A stretch of DNA of 64,000 nucleotides, taken from contig SFGJ01000003.1 of assembly GCA_004557655.1 (NCBI GenBank), positions 1-64,000 of the forward strand. Reading direction: 5' to 3'. The stretch comes from Clostridiales bacterium (lineage in GTDB: Bacteria; Bacillota; Clostridia; Oscillospirales; Oscillospiraceae). Of this stretch, positions 8,648 through 17,172 are shown piece by piece; the stretch's first letter is position 1, and each line of letters begins with the position of its first letter. Made by a program: the position numbers and the translations under genes. The notes beneath the pieces were generated by a model. It searched no databases. It worked only from the letters and a program-made list of their open reading frames with translations, and had not been told where the DNA came from.

Positions 8648-9681
8648 GCGCCGCCTCCTTTCCGTTTCTTTGCCGTGGATTCGCGTTCAATGATCCGCGT
8701 GGACAGCAGTATCTGTCGGATACTGGCCGCTGCGTTCTCAATACGGTTGATCAGGATTTCCGCCACCTGAAGACCCAGCTCGAAGGTATCCACATCAATA
8801 CTGGTAATGTCGGGCCGGGCAAGCTCTGTAACAACGGTGTTATCGCAGCACACAAGGCCCAGTTCCTGCGGCACGCAGATGCCCATAGCCCTGGCAGTTC
8901 TCAGCACGCCCAGTGCCATTTTGTCATTGCTGCAAATAATAGCGTCGGGCCTGTTTTCGGCTTCCAGCAGCTTCTTTGCGCAGACGCAGCCGCTTTCGTG
9001 ATCTGCCTCTCCGTGCATGACCAGCGATTCATCCGGTGCGATGCCCTCTGCCGTCAATTCGCGCCGGTAACCCTCAATTCTGTCCTGATTGAACACCTTG
9101 TCATCTCCGTCAGACACAAACGCAATGCGGCGGTAGCCGTTGTGGATCAGATGTCTGACGGCAATCGCGCCGGCCTGCGTATTGTTGATGTCCACCCAAT
9201 CGGACTCCAAGCCCACATCCTCCGGCCGGCCCAGAATCACGCTGGGGAACTGCAGTTCCTCCAGTTTCTGCAAGAATCCCGGATTGACAATGGACTGAGG
9301 AAATACAATGCCGTCGATTCTCTTTCCGGCGACAAGGCGGGCGATACCGTCTGTTCCGCCAAATGCGGCAGAGCCGTTGGTTACCATCAGATTGTAGCCG
9401 CTGCGATGCGCCGCCGTTTCAATGCCAAACACGGTGTTGTTAAAAAAGTTATTGGCATAGTCAGAGGCATTGTCGACATCTATAACCAGAGCAATCGTGT
9501 GAGGACTGCCGCTGGCAAAACTCCGCGCAAAGTCGTTGGGCACATATTTCAGCTCTTCCATCGACGCGTAAATGCGCTGTTTCGTTTCCTCGGAAATCGT
9601 GCCTTTGTCATTCAGCACTCTTGATACAGTGGAATGTGACACGCCCGCCAAACGGGCAACATCTCTTATTGTAGCTCCCAT
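8644..9681 (-). CDS. LacI-family transcriptional regulator of the maltose cluster
   Basis: An N-terminal LacI helix-turn-helix (ATIRDVARLAGVSHSTVSRV, residues 3-22) with hinge region precedes a periplasmic-binding-protein-like sensor domain (about 60-335). I chose ATG 9681 because GGAGGG lies 3 nt before it. An in-frame GTG at 9696 is the alternative but has no RBS. It is the first gene of the run lacI-GH13-binding protein-permeases-GH65/PGM, and its stop overlaps the GH13 start. Two operator-like sites with the LacI-family central CG flank its upstream region (9689-9706, 9800-9817), consistent with autoregulation. Maltodextrin as inducer is inferred. Confidence 0.92.
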   Translation of the reverse strand: MGATIRDVARLAGVSHSTVSRVLNDKGTISEETKQRIYASMEELKYVPNDFARSFASGSPHTIALVIDVDNASDYANNFFNNTVFGIETAAHRSGYNLMVTNGSAAFGGTDGIARLVAGKRIDGIVFPQSIVNPGFLQKLEELQFPSVILGRPEDVGLESDWVDINNTQAGAIAVRHLIHNGYRRIAFVSDGDDKVFNQDRIEGYRRELTAEGIAPDESLVMHGEADHESGCVCAKKLLEAENRPDAIICSNDKMALGVLRTARAMGICVPQELGLVCCDNTVVTELARPDITSIDVDTFELGLQVAEILINRIENAAASIRQILLSTRIIERESTAKKRKGGGA

Positions 9682-9688
9682 AGTCCCT

Positions 9689-9706
9689 CCATGCACACGG
9701 TTTACT
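9689..9706 (-). promoter_or_regulatory. Candidate LacI-family operator 1
   Basis: On the minus strand GTAAACCGTGTGCA shares AACCGTGTGCA with the better palindrome at 9800-9817, in opposite orientation about 110 bp away. It lies just upstream of the lacI start, where a bound repressor would block transcription. Confidence 0.55.
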
Positions 9707-9799
9707 AATCACCCAAAATAATTTACAAAAACATTCGTTTTAATTTGTATATTTTGCTATGAAATGTTGTTTTTCTTGATTTATTTCACCATTTTTGCC

Positions 9800-9817
9800 T
9801 ATGCAACCGTGTGCATA
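9800..9817. promoter_or_regulatory. Candidate LacI-family operator 2
   Basis: TATGCAACCGTGTGCATA has perfect 6-bp outer arms around a central CG, the usual architecture of LacI/GalR-family operators (TGCAA..CG..TTGCA type). It lies upstream of lacI, facing the AT-rich promoter region 9707-9799. Confidence 0.65.
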
Positions 9818-9829
9818 AACCTAAAATAG

Positions 9830-10170
9830 CACATTTATGCCGTAAAGTCAATAATGATCTTCTTTCCGCCAACCGGAAAACGTGGTGCATTTCATTGCCA
9901 CGCAGGCCATGGGCGGCACATAGCCTACCCATGCAGAGCACGGTGCGTTCAATTGCCGGCAAGATCAGCAAATTCATGCACTCTGCCGGCTATGAGCGCC
10001 GGGTGGCGGGTATGCCCAAGACCATAGATAACGACCTGCGGGGAACGGAGCATTGCCCCGGATTTGCTTCGGCAGCCAAGTATCTCGCCGTCTGCCCGTG
10101 CCGCCATCAAGGAGATGGGCACACATAAAACGGTGGATGTATTGGGCTGCGACGGCAAGGCCTTTTAACT
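9830..10170 (+). pseudogene. Phosphofructokinase (PPi-type) gene fragment
   Basis: The plus strand encodes KISKFMHSAGYERRVAGMPK followed by TIDNDLRGTEHCPGFASAAKY. This is the substrate-binding core (PKTIDNDL...GFGSAAKY) of pyrophosphate-dependent 6-phosphofructokinases. Codons before it do not form a PFK N-terminus, and the frame fails at a stop around 10128. A second frame continues to TAA near 10168. No RBS or complete gene exists, so it is a relic between the lacI operon and glk. Confidence 0.7.
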
Positions 10171-10186
10171 TATACGCAGCATAAAA

Positions 10187-10232
10187 GAAACCGCAGATTT
10201 CCGTGACATGTGAAACAGAAATCTGCGGTTTT
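10187..10232 (-). terminator. Terminator after glucokinase
   Basis: Arms 10187-10201 and 10218-10231 form a stem of about 14 bp (GAAACCGCAGATTT type). A T-rich run follows on both strands, so it may be bidirectional and separates glk from the relic region. Confidence 0.75.
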
Positions 10233-10279
10233 CTGATAGGGGATACACGGAGAGCTGCCGTTGGCCATGGGCCGTCGCG

Positions 10280-11227
10280 TCAATCCTTGGCAAACATAGC
10301 CGCGCCGATCATGCCGGCGGTATTGCCCAGCGTACAGCAGGCAATGCGTGGATGCTTTGCCGTGTAGGCCGCGCCGTATTCCTGCTGTGACACTTCCCTG
10401 CGCAGCGGCGCAAGCAGGTTTTCCCTCTGATTGGCGATACCGCCGGACAGCGCCACCACCTCCGGAAAGAAGATGTTGACAATGTTGGCAATGCCGACGG
10501 AGAGATAGTGGACATAGGTTCTGACCACCTCGTCCCCTGCCATGTCACCCATCTGCTGCGCGGTGAAGGCTGTGCGTCCGTCTACGCTGCCCTGTTTTGC
10601 GGCAATTTGGTGCATGGCACTTTCCGGGTGCTTTGCCATGGCCTCACGGGTCATACGAATGAGCGCCGTGGCTGAGGCGTAGGCTTCAAAGCAGCCCTTG
10701 CGTCCACAGGCGCAAGGCTCACCGTCAGCTACGATCACCATGTGGCCTAACTCGCTGGCCGCACCGGTATAGCCGGTCAGCAACTTGCCGCCAATGACCA
10801 CACCGCCGCCCACACCGGTGCCCAGCGTGACCATCACGGCGCTCTGTGCGCCCTTGGCAGCACCGGCTACTACCTCCGCCAAAGCGGCGGCGTTGGCATC
10901 GTTGACCAAGCGAACGGAGAAACCGGTCATTTTTTTCAAAGCACTGCGCACATCATAATTGATCCAACCCAAATTGCAGGCATAGACCACCGTGCCGCAG
11001 TTGTCATCCACCGTGCCGGGACAGCCTAAACCGACGCCGGCAATATCTTCACCTTTTGCAAGGTCACGGATCATATCGGCGATCGTAGCTGTCACCGCCT
11101 CTGCGCCTTGCTCTGCGTGAGTGGGACAGGTACTCTGACGGATGATTTCGCCCCGTTCATTGACTACAGCACCCTTGATGTTGGTGCCGCCCAGGTCAAT
11201 GCCGATATAACGCTTCCTTATTACCAT
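10280..11227 (-). CDS. glk: ROK-family glucokinase
   Basis: This 315-aa cytoplasmic sugar kinase would phosphorylate glucose released by GH13 and maltose phosphorylase to glucose-6-phosphate. The ATP-binding signature is IGIDLGGTNIKGAVV (residues 8-22). The ROK core GLGCPGTVD, catalytic LVNDANAAALAE, TLGTGVGGGVV and the zinc-binding ELGHMVI...CACGRKGCFEAYAS are all present. ATG 11227 overlaps the end of the ATPase gene by 7 nt (ATGGTAA), which implies translational coupling. The ROK repressor alternative is unlikely because there is no N-terminal HTH. Confidence 0.93.
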   Translation of the reverse strand: MVIRKRYIGIDLGGTNIKGAVVNERGEIIRQSTCPTHAEQGAEAVTATIADMIRDLAKGEDIAGVGLGCPGTVDDNCGTVVYACNLGWINYDVRSALKKMTGFSVRLVNDANAAALAEVVAGAAKGAQSAVMVTLGTGVGGGVVIGGKLLTGYTGAASELGHMVIVADGEPCACGRKGCFEAYASATALIRMTREAMAKHPESAMHQIAAKQGSVDGRTAFTAQQMGDMAGDEVVRTYVHYLSVGIANIVNIFFPEVVALSGGIANQRENLLAPLRREVSQQEYGAAYTAKHPRIACCTLGNTAGMIGAAMFAKD

Positions 11228-12387
11228 TCCAGATTCTTTTCCGTTTCCCTGCTGAACACATGGGCCACGTTGCCGCCGAAGGTCAGATTGACCCCACTGC
11301 CCATGGGGAAGCGTGCCGTGTCACCATTGGCGGGCACAATCACGATCACATCCTTGCCCTCTGCGGTTACGTGCAGGTGGATGCTGGGGCCCATCAGCTC
11401 GCTGACATCGACCGTTCCCTTGATGCCGCTCTCACACAGCATCATATGGTCGGGGCGAACACCCAAGGTTACTTCCTGGGGTGCCACATTCTTGGCGTTC
11501 AGCCGAGTCTGCTTATCCTCGCTTAACTCTACGCTGATGCCGCCGACTTCCACGGCGTACTTGTCGCCGTTCTTGGTAAGCCTGGCATCAAACAGGTTCA
11601 TCTGGGGCGTGCCGATAAAGCCGGCCACGAACAGATTGGCGGGATGATCGAACACCTCCTGGGGTGTACCGATCTGTTGAATAAAGCCGTCACGCATGAT
11701 GACGATACGGTCGCCCAGCGTCATAGCCTCGGTCTGGTCATGGGTCACATAGACGAAAGTGGTATCAATGCGCTGGCGCAGCTTGATGATCTCGGCGCGC
11801 ATCTGATTGCGCAGCTTGGCATCCAGGTTACTGAGCGGCTCATCCATCAAGAACACGGACGGGTCACGGACGATGGCGCGACCAATGGCCACACGCTGAC
11901 GCTGACCGCCGGACAGAGCCTTTGGTTTGCGGTCGAGATACTCGGTAATGTCCAAGATCTCAGCCGCCTCACGCACCTTCCGGTCAATGACATCTTTCGG
12001 TGTTTTCTTCAGTTTCAAGGAGAACGCCATGTTCTCATACACCGTCATGTGGGGATAGAGGGCATAGTTCTGAAAGACCATGGCGATGTCGCGGTCTTTC
12101 GGCTCCACGTTGTTCATCAGCTTATCGCCGATCCACAACTCACCTGCGGTGATCTCCTCCAGACCTGCGATCATACGCAATGTGGTGGACTTACCGCAGC
12201 CGGAAGGGCCGACCAGGACAACAAATTCCTTGTCCGCGATCTCCAGGTTGAACTCCTGTACGGCCACGACGCCTTCGGCCGTGATCTGCAGGTTGGTCTT
12301 CCTGACCTCTTCGCCCTTCTTGGGCTTCTTTTTCTTTTCGGTGTTGGGGTAGACTTTCTTCAGGTTCTTCAGGATCACTTTTGCCAT
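11221..12387 (-). CDS. Multiple-sugar ABC transporter ATPase (MsmK/UgpC type)
   Basis: This cytoplasmic ATPase powers CUT1 sugar permeases. Walker A GPSGCGKST is near residues 60-68, followed by signature LSGGQRQRVAIGR, Walker B VFLMDEP and switch VTHDQTEAM. A C-terminal TOBE/OB regulatory domain (about 240-388) is present. A lysine-rich insert (TEKKKKPKKGEEVRK) follows the first strand. ATG 12387 fits the family N-terminus MAKVILKNL but has no clear RBS. GTG 12432 with AGGGG upstream is the alternative start. No permease is adjacent, so it may serve the maltose permeases 8 kb away and other CUT1 systems, as MsmK-type ATPases do. Confidence 0.92.
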   Translation of the reverse strand: MAKVILKNLKKVYPNTEKKKKPKKGEEVRKTNLQITAEGVVAVQEFNLEIADKEFVVLVGPSGCGKSTTLRMIAGLEEITAGELWIGDKLMNNVEPKDRDIAMVFQNYALYPHMTVYENMAFSLKLKKTPKDVIDRKVREAAEILDITEYLDRKPKALSGGQRQRVAIGRAIVRDPSVFLMDEPLSNLDAKLRNQMRAEIIKLRQRIDTTFVYVTHDQTEAMTLGDRIVIMRDGFIQQIGTPQEVFDHPANLFVAGFIGTPQMNLFDARLTKNGDKYAVEVGGISVELSEDKQTRLNAKNVAPQEVTLGVRPDHMMLCESGIKGTVDVSELMGPSIHLHVTAEGKDVIVIVPANGDTARFPMGSGVNLTFGGNVAHVFSRETEKNLEW

Positions 12388-12620
12388 AATTCTTGACTGT
12401 AACTGCTCTGCCTCCGCAAGGAGTAGCCTCACGATCCCCTAAAAGGGTGCATCGCCTTACGACAGGTCTCCACACTGCCGCACCGCCAGCCACAGCGGAT
12501 TTTATTCCTCCTTATTTTGACCGTTAGCTGCCAATAAGTGGAGTGGCAGCTACCGGCGGGAATAGGCGGCTTTTTATCGCCATATGAACTTCTGTGATAA
12601 ATTGCCTCCTTCCCTGCCAT
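12388..12620 (-). promoter_or_regulatory. Unusual leader of the sugar-transport ATPase, mobile-element-like
   Basis: Reading the minus strand, the leader holds an AAGGAGG at about 12610 and a 19-codon ORF (12583 to 12524, MAIKSRLFPPVAATPLIGS) whose end forms a perfect 9-bp hairpin (12525-12533/12544-12552). A second AAGGAGG (12507-12513) follows with no suitably spaced start. A GC-rich stretch then leads to the coding region. The layout resembles an imported segment or a leader-peptide attenuator. I recall similar sequence from Clostridia mobile elements but cannot confirm it. Confidence 0.4.
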
Positions 12621-12758
12621 TCTACCTCATATCATAGGGGATGGCAAGCAAAAGTTGGGAACATTCGGTATGTAAATGCGGCATAAAAAACGAAGGGAGC
12701 ATTGCTTTTTGTTTTGCCGGCGCAGGATGAGACGCGGAGCGTCCGGCAGGGCAAATGC

Positions 12759-13637
12759 TCATACTGCCTGCCAGATCAGGCGGTTGTCTTCAAAAGCACA
12801 GGTTAAGCGCCCCGAGTCCTTCAGCCAGGCGGTGTAGGAACGCACGGTGCTGCCGATCAGCACATATTGCTCATGGGTCATCATCAGATCGTAGTCGATG
12901 AACAGTTGACGCAGCAGTTCCTCCGGCGTTTTCCCCGGGCGGCAAATGCGGCAGATGTGGTCGGCAACGGCCAACACCTTATCACGGTTGCGCTGCGCCA
13001 AAGGGGCAATGTCCGTCACTGCGTCCGCATGGGACGGCACAAACAGCTTGGCATCCATGTCTGCTACCTGCTCCAGCGTTGCCAGATAGCCTGCCACATC
13101 ATAGAGGAAAGAAATCTGGTATTTTGCCAGCGCCGCATCGCTTGACAGGCAGTCGGCAATAAAGGCCGTGCCGTCGGGCAGACGGAAGCCCACCATGTCA
13201 AAGAAATGGCCGGGCAGAGGCAGAATCTCAACCTCCTTGGGAAAATCCCCATCGGTAAAGGGCGTCACCTCACAGGGCTGTGCCATGAGAAATTTATGAC
13301 GCAGCTCCTTAAACGGATAGCCGCCATATAAAAAAGAAGGTTCCAGCTCCGGATGTGCGGTAATCGCCCCCTCAATGCCGCCGGAAAACACTTTGCAGCC
13401 ATACTGCTTTTGCAGGTATGCGCAGCCGCCCACATGGTCGGCGTTGGAATGAGTCACCAGAATACCGCGGCAAGTCCAGCCCTGCTCATCCAATACCTTG
13501 CGGCAACGCCGGCCGGCATCCTTATCACTGCCGCTGTCGATGAGGTAGACCTCTGTACTGCTTGCGCGGTAAATGCCGATTTTAGCGGGACTTTGGATGT
13601 AATAGCTCCTCTCCCCCGCTTGTACCAGTTCATACAT
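12759..13637 (-). CDS. Metallo-beta-lactamase-fold hydrolase with HSNADH motif
   Basis: This 292-aa protein has the MBL fold. The usual HxHxDH motif reads H63-S-N65-A-D67-H68, so the second histidine is asparagine. His144 (LPGHFFD), Asp162 (IADCLS) and His203 (PSHAD) complete the other metal positions. The C-terminal third is helical, ending in a possible winged-helix-like segment. Loss of one Zn1 ligand suggests altered metal binding, although HSNADH is a recurrent variant in this superfamily. The start ATG 13637 has only a weak RBS. It stands alone, and the substrate cannot be told. Confidence 0.85.
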   Translation of the reverse strand: MYELVQAGERSYYIQSPAKIGIYRASSTEVYLIDSGSDKDAGRRCRKVLDEQGWTCRGILVTHSNADHVGGCAYLQKQYGCKVFSGGIEGAITAHPELEPSFLYGGYPFKELRHKFLMAQPCEVTPFTDGDFPKEVEILPLPGHFFDMVGFRLPDGTAFIADCLSSDAALAKYQISFLYDVAGYLATLEQVADMDAKLFVPSHADAVTDIAPLAQRNRDKVLAVADHICRICRPGKTPEELLRQLFIDYDLMMTHEQYVLIGSTVRSYTAWLKDSGRLTCAFEDNRLIWQAV

Positions 13638-13887
13638 AGGACAGCACCCGCTCTCTTTTGATTTATTTTAATGTAGCATACGGCGCCGGCATCGTCAACG
13701 AAAAACAGCAGAAGCTTGAACTGCACCACACTTGTTTGACAGTATGAAAATGGCTCGCTTAAGGAAGACCGGAAAGAACTCGTCATTGACACCGGCATCT
13801 GCACAGGAGAAGGTACAATCCGCGGTGGCGCAGTATATGCGCTAACCAATTTTGCATCAGTTCCGGCGCCTATGGCCAGCGCCCTGG

Positions 13888-15132
13888 TCACGGCAACGCC
13901 GGGTATGCCGCATGGTCTTCCAGCCAGCGCATGGCCGTATAGGCATACACCGCGCTGCCGAGATCCAGGGCGTCGTTGTCGAATTTTACCATGGGATGAT
14001 GCTGGGGATAGCAGTATCCCTTTTCAGGCTGTCCCGCCGCCAGGGCCAACATGACGGAAGGCACCCTCTGGCTGATATACGCAAAGTCTTCGGAGCCGGC
14101 GGACTTGGAGGCGCCGCCGCTTCCGCCGCCGGCATTCAGCTCTTCCACGGAAAAAGCCATTTTCGGTCCCAACAGTTCTTTTACATAGCGATACGCGTCG
14201 TGAGACAGCTCCCTGTCATTTTTTAATGTTGGACAGCCGCTTCCGAAGCTGATCTCCGCCTCCGCGCGAAATGTCTTTGCGACGCTGTGAACGATCTCCG
14301 CCATTCGCTCCTTTATAAAGGCTCTGACCTCCTCATCGAATGTCCGCAGACTGCCGCCCATGGTCACAACATCCGCAATGGCGTTGGCGGCGGTGCCCCC
14401 GTGCATGGTGCCGATGGTCAGCACGGCCCGATCTGTCATGGCAAGCTCTCTGGCGTGGATCTCCTGCAGCGCGATGATCATGTGAGCGGCCGCTGTCAGG
14501 GGGTCTATCCCCATATGGGGCATGGAGCCGTGGCAGCCTTTTCCCTTTACCCGTATTTCAAAATAATCCGCAGCCGGAGCGCTGACGCCCGGGCCGGATA
14601 CGATCACCGTGCCCGGCTCAAAGGGCACTCCCGCCATAACATGGATCATCAAGGCCCCCTCTACCGGCGGATTTTCCAGCAGCCCTGCCCGGATCATGTC
14701 CGCAGAGCCTTCAAAGATCTCCTCCGCCGGCTGAAACATGAGCTTTACCGTGCCGCATATGTCCTCCTCATGCCGCTTCAGCAGGCGCGCCGCGCCCAGC
14801 AGCATGGCCGTGTGCATATCATGGCCGCAGGCGTGCATGGAGCCATTGGTCGAAGCAAAATCCACCTCCGCCTGTTCCTGAATGGGCAATGCGTCCATAT
14901 CTGCCCGGAGCAAAAACACCTTTCCCGGTTTTTTCCCTCCCACCATGGCCACCAGGCCCGCACGGCCGCAAAGCTGCGGCGCACAGCCCATCTTCTCCAG
15001 CTCGGCCTTTACATAGGCCAGGGTATTATCCAGCGCAAAGCCTGTTTCCGCATGGGCATGCAGATACTTTCGCTGCTGAATGGTCTTATCTTTCCATTCT
15101 CTTGCTTCCTTTTTCAATTCCTCTGCGTTCAT
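13888..15132 (-). CDS. M20-family amidohydrolase (hippurate/N-acyl-amino-acid hydrolase type)
   Basis: This 414-aa dizinc peptidase-like amidohydrolase shows LLRADMDALP, the metal-binding HACGHDMHTA (Cys102, His104), FQPAEEI with the catalytic glutamate pair (137/138), MIHVMAG (His164) and the C-terminal SEDFAYIS. AGGAGG abuts the first ATG (15141) but is 9 nt from the second, so I chose ATG 15132. Related enzymes cleave N-acyl or N-carbamoyl amino acids and peptides in the cytoplasm. The exact substrate is unknown. The 250 bp downstream (13638-13887) hold no supported gene; one frame near 13745-13880 looks faintly coding-like but was not recognised. Confidence 0.9.
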   Translation of the reverse strand: MNAEELKKEAREWKDKTIQQRKYLHAHAETGFALDNTLAYVKAELEKMGCAPQLCGRAGLVAMVGGKKPGKVFLLRADMDALPIQEQAEVDFASTNGSMHACGHDMHTAMLLGAARLLKRHEEDICGTVKLMFQPAEEIFEGSADMIRAGLLENPPVEGALMIHVMAGVPFEPGTVIVSGPGVSAPAADYFEIRVKGKGCHGSMPHMGIDPLTAAAHMIIALQEIHARELAMTDRAVLTIGTMHGGTAANAIADVVTMGGSLRTFDEEVRAFIKERMAEIVHSVAKTFRAEAEISFGSGCPTLKNDRELSHDAYRYVKELLGPKMAFSVEELNAGGGSGGASKSAGSEDFAYISQRVPSVMLALAAGQPEKGYCYPQHHPMVKFDNDALDLGSAVYAYTAMRWLEDHAAYPALP

Positions 15133-15329
15133 AAAGGGCATCCTCCTTTGTGCGGCGCACCACAGATGTGGCTTATAATTTCTGCTTGCGGGGCGCTGTT
15201 CCCGCTATCTGGTTATTGGGCGTTTGGGCGGATAGTAGCATTTTGCCCGACAATGCATTTTATATGTGCTTGGGATGAGTGTTCCCCCGCGGTCTCATTC
15301 CCCTCCGCTCCGGGGCCGCAACAGAAAAA

Positions 15330-15352
15330 ATCCCCTCCGCGTGAGAGGGGAT
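15330..15352 (-). terminator. Terminator of ilvA-ridA
   Basis: TCCCCTC (331-337) pairs with GAGGGGA (345-351) and is followed on the minus strand by TTTTTTCTG. It lies 26 bp after the ridA stop. Confidence 0.8.
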
Positions 15353-15377
15353 CGCTTGGTCCGGAACGGAAAATCAG

Positions 15378-15761
15378 TCACTTGAGACAGATGGCTTCGA
15401 TTTCCACCAGCGCGCCCTTGGGCAGAGCACCAACCTCTACGGCACTCCGGGCAGGATAATTGCCCTCGGTGAAGAACTCGGCGTATACGGCGTTCATGGC
15501 GGCAAAGTCGCCCATGTGCTGCAGGAACACGGTGGTCTTGGCAACATGATCCATGGTGAGGCCGGCAGCCTCCAAAATGGCCTTCACATTGGTCAGGGAT
15601 TGGCGGGTCTGCACGGTGATGTCGCCCTCCACCAGATTGCCGGTGGCGGGGTCAATGGGGATCTGGCCGGAGGTGATGAGCAGGCTGCCGCAGTCGATGG
15701 CCTGAGAGTAAGGGCCAATGGCGGCGGGGGCGTTGGCGGTGGCGATGATGTTCTTTTTCAT
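15378..15761 (-). CDS. ridA: RidA-family reactive enamine/imine deaminase
   Basis: The 127-aa product has the full RidA (YjgF/UK114) pattern: PAAIGPYSQAI, SGQIPIDP, NVKAIL, NAVYAEFF and the catalytic-arginine region PARSAVEV followed by GALVEIEAI. ATG 15761 is preceded by AAAGGAG that overlaps the ilvA stop, with 13 nt between the genes. RidA hydrolyses the enamine/imine intermediates released by PLP dehydratases such as IlvA, protecting other PLP enzymes, so the pairing is functionally direct. Confidence 0.95.
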   Translation of the reverse strand: MKKNIIATANAPAAIGPYSQAIDCGSLLITSGQIPIDPATGNLVEGDITVQTRQSLTNVKAILEAAGLTMDHVAKTTVFLQHMGDFAAMNAVYAEFFTEGNYPARSAVEVGALPKGALVEIEAICLK

Positions 15762-15774
15762 AGTTGTATCTCCT

Positions 15775-16971
15775 TTACTCATTGATTTCGTAACCGTTTT
15801 CCCGGAGCTTTTCGTATATCTCCTTTATATGCTGCGCATTGCGGGTCTCCAAGGACACCTGCACAATGCATGAGCCGATGTCGGTGCGGGTATTGCGGCG
15901 CTCATGGTGGATGTCCAGCACATTGGCGCCGGTTTCGGAGATGATATTCAAAAAGCTGGTCATGGCGTGGGGCCGGTCAGGCAGCACCGTGGCGAAGCTC
16001 GCCGTGCGCCGCTCCTTGGCAAGGCCGCGGGTGATGATCCGCTCCAGCATGGTCACATCCACATTGCCGCCGGAGAGCAGGGCGCAGACCTTCTTACCCT
16101 TCACATCCACCTTGCCGTACATGGCGGCGGCGATGCCCACGGCACCGGCGCCCTCGGCCACCAGCTTTTGCTTTTCCAGCACCGTCAGGATGGCGCTGGC
16201 AATCTCCCCTTCCTTCACCGTTACCACATCGTCCACATACCGGCGCACAAGGTCGAAGGTCAGGTCGCCGGGGGTCTTCACCTGAATGCCGTCGGCGATG
16301 GTATGGACGGACGGCAGCGTGAGGATGCGGTTGGCGTGGATGGATTCCACCATGCTGGCAGCACCCGCCGCCTGCACGCCGATGACCTTGCACCGGGGCA
16401 TCAGATGTTTGATGGCATATGCCGCGCCCGCAATGAGTCCGCCGCCGCCGATAGGCACCAGAAAGATGTCGCAATCGGGCAGCTGCCGGCTCAGCTCCAG
16501 ACCGATGGTGCCCTGGCCGGCCATGACGCTGTAATCATTGAACGGATGGATGAAGGTGAGCTTGTTCTCATCACGGAGCCGAACGGCCTCCGTATAGGCA
16601 TCGTCATATACGCCGGGCACCAGCACCACATGGGCGCCGTAGCTGCGGGTGGCCTCGATCTTGCTCAGGGGCGCTCCTTCGGGAATGCAGATGGTGGCGG
16701 GAATGCCCATATCGCGGGCGGCAAAGGCCACACCCTGAGCGTGGTTTCCGGCGGAGCAGGCAATGACGCCCCGCGCCTTTTCCTCATCAGAAAGCGTCGC
16801 AATCTTATAATAAGCACCGCGGAGCTTGAATGCGCCGGTCTTTTGCAGGCAATCTGCCTTCAGATAAAATTCGCAGTCGGGAACGATATCCTTTGTGGCA
16901 ACTACCGGAGTGTGGTTGATCACCGGGTCAAGGATCCTCTGGGCATCTTGCAGCATTTCCATGGATAGCAT
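15775..16971 (-). CDS. ilvA: Threonine ammonia-lyase with ACT-like domain
   Basis: This 398-aa fold-II PLP enzyme deaminates threonine (and serine) to 2-oxobutyrate. The PLP lysine is Lys49 in TGAFKLRGA, and the phosphate-binding SAGNHAQGVA and the GGGGLIAG loop are present. Residues from about 325 form an ACT-like domain (VQVSLETRN...), as in TdcB/short IlvA forms. ATG 16971 has GGAGGG at 8 nt; the upstream TTG is less likely. A strong promoter lies at 17036-17064. No branched-chain biosynthesis gene is adjacent, so a catabolic role is possible. Confidence 0.93.
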   Translation of the reverse strand: MLSMEMLQDAQRILDPVINHTPVVATKDIVPDCEFYLKADCLQKTGAFKLRGAYYKIATLSDEEKARGVIACSAGNHAQGVAFAARDMGIPATICIPEGAPLSKIEATRSYGAHVVLVPGVYDDAYTEAVRLRDENKLTFIHPFNDYSVMAGQGTIGLELSRQLPDCDIFLVPIGGGGLIAGAAYAIKHLMPRCKVIGVQAAGAASMVESIHANRILTLPSVHTIADGIQVKTPGDLTFDLVRRYVDDVVTVKEGEIASAILTVLEKQKLVAEGAGAVGIAAAMYGKVDVKGKKVCALLSGGNVDVTMLERIITRGLAKERRTASFATVLPDRPHAMTSFLNIISETGANVLDIHHERRNTRTDIGSCIVQVSLETRNAQHIKEIYEKLRENGYEINE

Positions 16972-17035
16972 GACAATTCCCTCCAATCATAAGTCCGCAA
17001 CACGGGCACAAAAATATGCAGTTTTGTCTACCGTG

Positions 17036-17064
17036 AGCATACCCTATTGCTCCGTGTTTGTCAA
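17036..17064 (-). promoter_or_regulatory. Sigma-A promoter of ilvA-ridA
   Basis: On the minus strand TTGACA (17059-17064), a 17-nt spacer and TATGCT (17036-17041) lie about 65 nt upstream of the ilvA start. Confidence 0.75.
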
Positions 17065-17114
17065 GATTGTATTGGGTCAGAAATTACGGCATGGCGGCGA
17101 AGCCGGGGTTTTTC

Positions 17115-17143
17115 TTGCAAATCTTTCCGGGGCATGGTAGGAT
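17115..17143 (+). promoter_or_regulatory. Probable promoter of the PLP decarboxylase gene
   Basis: TTGCAA (17115-17120), 17-nt spacer, TAGGAT (17138-17143), 30 nt before the start codon and divergent from the ilvA promoter. Confidence 0.5.
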
Positions 17144-17172
17144 ATTCTTATCAAAAAACGGAGGGACGAACT

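Noticed and set aside
10206..10217. Half parS-like sequence ACATGTGAAACA in the glk terminator loop
   Set aside because: Only the right half matches; the left half differs at three of seven positions.
13745..13880. Coding-like plus-strand frame containing ELVIDTGICTGEGTIRGGA
   Set aside because: No start, RBS or recognisable family; too short to call a gene or relic.
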